Assembly: GCA_007120565.1 (NCBI GenBank)
Contig: SKNK01000419.1
Location: 1 to 6,123, forward strand
Origin: Nitriliruptoraceae bacterium
Lineage (GTDB): Bacteria > Actinomycetota > Nitriliruptoria > Nitriliruptorales > Nitriliruptoraceae
Direction of reading: 5' to 3'
Length of the DNA stretch: 6,123 nt
Part shown: positions 4,416 through 6,123 of the stretch, piece after piece
How the letters are laid out: every line of letters begins with the position of its first letter
Numbering within the stretch: the first letter of the stretch is position 1
Notes under the pieces: model-generated
What the model was told of the DNA's origin: nothing
The model's input: only the letters and a program-made list of their open reading frames with translations
Database searches by the model: none
Made by a program: the position numbers and the translations under genes

Positions 4416-5891
4416 TCAGGAGGTCGAGTCCTCGAGGATCTGGAGGGTCTTGAGGTCGGCGTGGAACTCCAGGGCGAAGTCGCCACCTTCACGTCCGATC
4501 CCGGAGATCCCGCACCCGCCGAAGGGGGCGGTCAGGTCCCGCACCAGGAAGGTGTTGACCCACACGGTCCCGGCCCTGACGGCCCTCCCCACCCGCTCGG
4601 CACGCTCGTGCGACGTCGTGTAGACGATGCCTGAGAGGCCGTAGGCCGTGGAGTTGGCCAGCTCGATCGCCTGCTCCTCAGACGTGAAGGTCTGGAAGGT
4701 CAGCACCGGGCCGAAGACCTCGTGCTGGACGATCTCGTGGCCGTTCGACGCGGGCTCGATCAGGGTCGGCTCGTACCACAGGCCGTCGTTGGAGGAGTCG
4801 ACCTCGGCACGCTGCCCGCCGCGCACGATCCGGTCCCCCGCCTCGCGGGCTCGTTGGACGAACCCATCGACACGCGCGAGGTGCTCGGGGTGGATCAACG
4901 GACCGATCGTGGTGTCCGGGTCCCGGCTGTCCCCCAGTACCTCGTCGTCGACGTGGGCATGGAAGCGTTCGAGGAAGTCCTCCCGCAGCGACTCGTGCAC
5001 GAGGAGGCGGGTACCGGCGAGGCAGACCTGCCCGCCGTCGTCGTACTGGCCGGCGGCCTTCTTCGCCGCAGCATCGAGGTCGGCGTCGTCGAAGACGATC
5101 AAAGGGCCCTTGCCGCCGAGCTCAGCGGTGAAGGGAACGATGTTGCGCGCCGCCGCCTGGCCGATCTCGCGTGCAGCCTCCGGTGAGCCGGTGAACGAGA
5201 TCCGGGCCACACGCGGGTCGCTGACCAGCGCGGCGCCGACCTCCTCGCCGATCCCCTGCACGACGTTCAGCACGCCGGCGGGGAGGCCGGCCTCGTCAGC
5301 GAAGTCGGCTAGCAGCGACGCCGACAGCGGCGACCACTCCGCAGGCTTGAGGATGACCGGGTTGCCTGCGGCCAACGCCGGCGCGAGCTTCCAGGTCGAC
5401 AGCAACCACGGGGCGTTCCACGGGGTGATGATGACCGCGGGTCCGGCGGGCATGCGGATCACGCGGTTGTCAGTGCCCTTCGAGGACCAGACCCGCTCCT
5501 CGTGCGCGACCGCCAGACCTGCGTAGTTGCGCAGGTTGGCTGCACCGCGAGCGACCACTCGCGCGCGCAGGCTCTTCAGCAGCATCCCCATGTCGGCACA
5601 CTCGACCTCAGCGACCTGATCACTGTTGGCCTCGATGACGTCCGCGAGACGGTTGAGGTGCTCGGCTCGACCATCAGCGCCGAGCGCGGCCCAGTCCGCG
5701 AACGCATCCGTCGCCGCACTGACCGCAGCGTCGGCGGTGTCGGCATCCCCGCGGGCGATGTCGGCCAGCTTCCAGGACCAGTCGAGCGGCGAACGGTCCT
5801 CGAAGGTCGTCGGCGAACCGACACGACGACCGCCGATGTAGTGCTCGGTCGAGACCTGCACCCCGGCCACATCGCTGTGCGCCTGCGTCAC
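4416..5891 (-). CDS. hpaE: HpaE-like 5-carboxymethyl-2-hydroxymuconate semialdehyde dehydrogenase
   Basis: A 491-residue NAD(P)-dependent aldehyde dehydrogenase, full length for the superfamily. Seen in the sequence: ITPWNAPW (155-162, oxyanion Asn159), ILKPAEWSP (180-188, Lys182), FTGS (233-236), AELGGKGP (256-263, general base Glu257), GGQVCLAG (286-293, catalytic Cys290), HEVFGPV (390-396, Glu391) and WVN (444-446). The C-terminal LVRDLTAPFGGCGISGIGREGG (449-470) is very close to the RDL.PFGG..SG.GREGG end of E. coli HpaE, which supports oxidation of the meta-cleavage semialdehyde with CoA-independent NAD(P) chemistry. Other hydroxymuconic or betaine-type aldehyde dehydrogenases remain possible. 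The start is GTG at 5891 with AGGAGG at 5897-5902, 5 nt upstream. It is monocistronic here, converges on the macro gene and carries the third copy of the 16-bp palindrome in its promoter region, tying it to the HpaD- and HpaG-like genes. Confidence 0.88.
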   Translation of the reverse strand: MTQAHSDVAGVQVSTEHYIGGRRVGSPTTFEDRSPLDWSWKLADIARGDADTADAAVSAATDAFADWAALGADGRAEHLNRLADVIEANSDQVAEVECADMGMLLKSLRARVVARGAANLRNYAGLAVAHEERVWSSKGTDNRVIRMPAGPAVIITPWNAPWLLSTWKLAPALAAGNPVILKPAEWSPLSASLLADFADEAGLPAGVLNVVQGIGEEVGAALVSDPRVARISFTGSPEAAREIGQAAARNIVPFTAELGGKGPLIVFDDADLDAAAKKAAGQYDDGGQVCLAGTRLLVHESLREDFLERFHAHVDDEVLGDSRDPDTTIGPLIHPEHLARVDGFVQRAREAGDRIVRGGQRAEVDSSNDGLWYEPTLIEPASNGHEIVQHEVFGPVLTFQTFTSEEQAIELANSTAYGLSGIVYTTSHERAERVGRAVRAGTVWVNTFLVRDLTAPFGGCGISGIGREGGDFALEFHADLKTLQILEDSTS

Positions 5892-5953
5892 GTCTGCCTC
5901 CTGGTTCCGGCTACCTCGGCGTCATGCTGGCCGCACCCTGCTCAGCACATGAT

Positions 5954-5969
5954 CGTTCGGGACCGAAAG
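5954..5969. promoter_or_regulatory. Palindromic operator copy 3 (HpaE-like gene)
   Basis: CGTTCGGGACCGAAAG keeps the TTCGG-N2-CCGAA core and one full arm; one position (5968) breaks the outer symmetry. On the minus strand it is followed by the HpaE-like gene, whose GTG lies about 70 nt from the site centre. The minus-strand TAACTT at 5972-5967 overlaps the site edge like the TAnnnT hexamers at the other two copies. It also lies upstream of the divergent ABC gene, so it might affect that promoter too. Confidence 0.65.
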
Positions 5970-5972
5970 TTA
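5967..5972 (-). promoter_or_regulatory. Putative -10 element of the HpaE-like gene
   Basis: On the minus strand this reads TAACTT, matching TAnnnT. It sits at the edge of the operator at 5954-5969 in the same register as TATCGT and TACCGT before the other two units. No clear -35 is seen. The implied start near 5960 gives a leader of about 69 nt. Confidence 0.38.
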
Positions 5973-5976
5973 CTGG

Positions 5977-6005
5977 CTGACCCCAGCGCTCGCTCCCGCT
6001 AGGTT
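5977..6005 (+). promoter_or_regulatory. Candidate promoter of the ABC-transporter gene
   Basis: CTGACC (5977-5982) and TAGGTT (6000-6005) are spaced by 17 bp and resemble TTGACA and TATAAT. The implied transcription start is about 6012, 18 nt before the ATG. The -35 lies 7 bp from the operator at 5954-5969, so a bound regulator could influence both divergent genes. Confidence 0.4.
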
Positions 6006-6029
6006 GGCCGGCCGCTCAAGGAGGTGGGT

Positions 6030-6123
6030 ATGAGCGACATAGCGGTTTCGACCACGGGACTGCGTCGCGAGTTCCGTAGCGGTCGCCGACGCAGTGCGAC
6101 CACGACCGTGGCGCTGGAGAGAA
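6030..6123 (+). CDS. Probable ABC-transporter ATP-binding protein, N-terminal fragment
   Basis: Only 31 codons are visible, starting at an ATG with a near-perfect Shine-Dalgarno AAGGAGGT (6018-6025). The peptide has the shape of an ABC-ATPase N-terminus: a first strand (IAVSTTGLRREF) with an aromatic residue, Phe15, in the usual A-loop position, a basic linker (RSGRRRS), then VALE where the VALDGVS-type second strand starts. Walker A and everything after it lie outside the window, so the family is inferred from pattern alone and the substrate is unknown. The style is closest to exporter-type ATPases (DrrA/NatA-like), but an uptake ATPase is possible. It diverges from the HpaE-like gene with a shared 138-bp control region. 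Confidence 0.5.
   Translation, partial: MSDIAVSTTGLRREFRSGRRRSATTTVALER

Noticed and set aside
5913..5923. 11-mer ACCTCGGCGTC shared with 1572-1582
   Set aside because: Both lie near ribosome binding sites, but an 11-bp match is expected by chance within 6 kb of G+C-rich sequence, and the two sit at different offsets from the start codons.
5912..5926. Minus-strand ATG followed by three codons and a stop in the hpaE leader
   Set aside because: A four-codon frame without a ribosome binding site is not supportable as a leader peptide.

Overview
This is a G+C-rich window with strong G/C bias at third codon positions, dense gene packing, GTG as well as ATG starts and AGGAGG-type ribosome binding sites. 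Together with a DUF5995 protein and the hpa-like gene repertoire, this points to a member of the Actinomycetota. The genus cannot be told from the sequence. It looks like chromosomal accessory or catabolic DNA. I see no insertion sequence, tRNA, rRNA or CRISPR array.

Layout from left to right. (1) Minus strand, 1-1573: a two-gene operon, an acetoacetate-decarboxylase-family protein (776-1573) followed by an HpaD-like LigB-superfamily extradiol ring-cleavage dioxygenase (737 down to the window edge, truncated). (2) 1574-1792: a divergent control region with two copies of a 16-bp palindrome, one facing each gene, plus a hairpin in the leader of the left operon. (3) Plus strand, 1793-2644: a single-domain HpaG-like fumarylacetoacetate-hydrolase-family enzyme. 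(4) 2645-2859: a gene-free convergent region with a strong hairpin terminator and a tandem pair of 54-bp structured repeats. (5) An apparently unrelated divergent pair: a DUF5995 protein (minus, 2860-3717) and a stand-alone macro-domain protein (plus, 3845-4381). (6) Minus strand, 4416-5891: an HpaE-like aldehyde dehydrogenase. (7) 5892-6029: a divergent control region with a third, slightly degenerate copy of the 16-bp palindrome. (8) Plus strand, from 6030: the first 31 codons of a probable ABC-transporter ATPase.

How the genes fit together: HpaD (ring cleavage), HpaE (oxidation of the ring-cleavage semialdehyde) and HpaG (decarboxylation and isomerisation) are successive steps of the homoprotocatechuate (3,4-dihydroxyphenylacetate) meta-cleavage pathway, or of a close analogue for another catechol. 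They lie in three transcription units. The shared TTCGG-N2-CCGAA palindrome in front of all three units suggests one regulator, not encoded in this window, controls them together. The acetoacetate-decarboxylase-family protein has no counterpart in the classical hpa operon and is the most interesting enzyme here. It keeps the Schiff-base lysine but appears to lack two active-site residues of true acetoacetate decarboxylase. It may therefore carry out a lower-pathway step such as hydration/retro-aldol cleavage. Nothing in the window amounts to a clearly new defence or mobile system.
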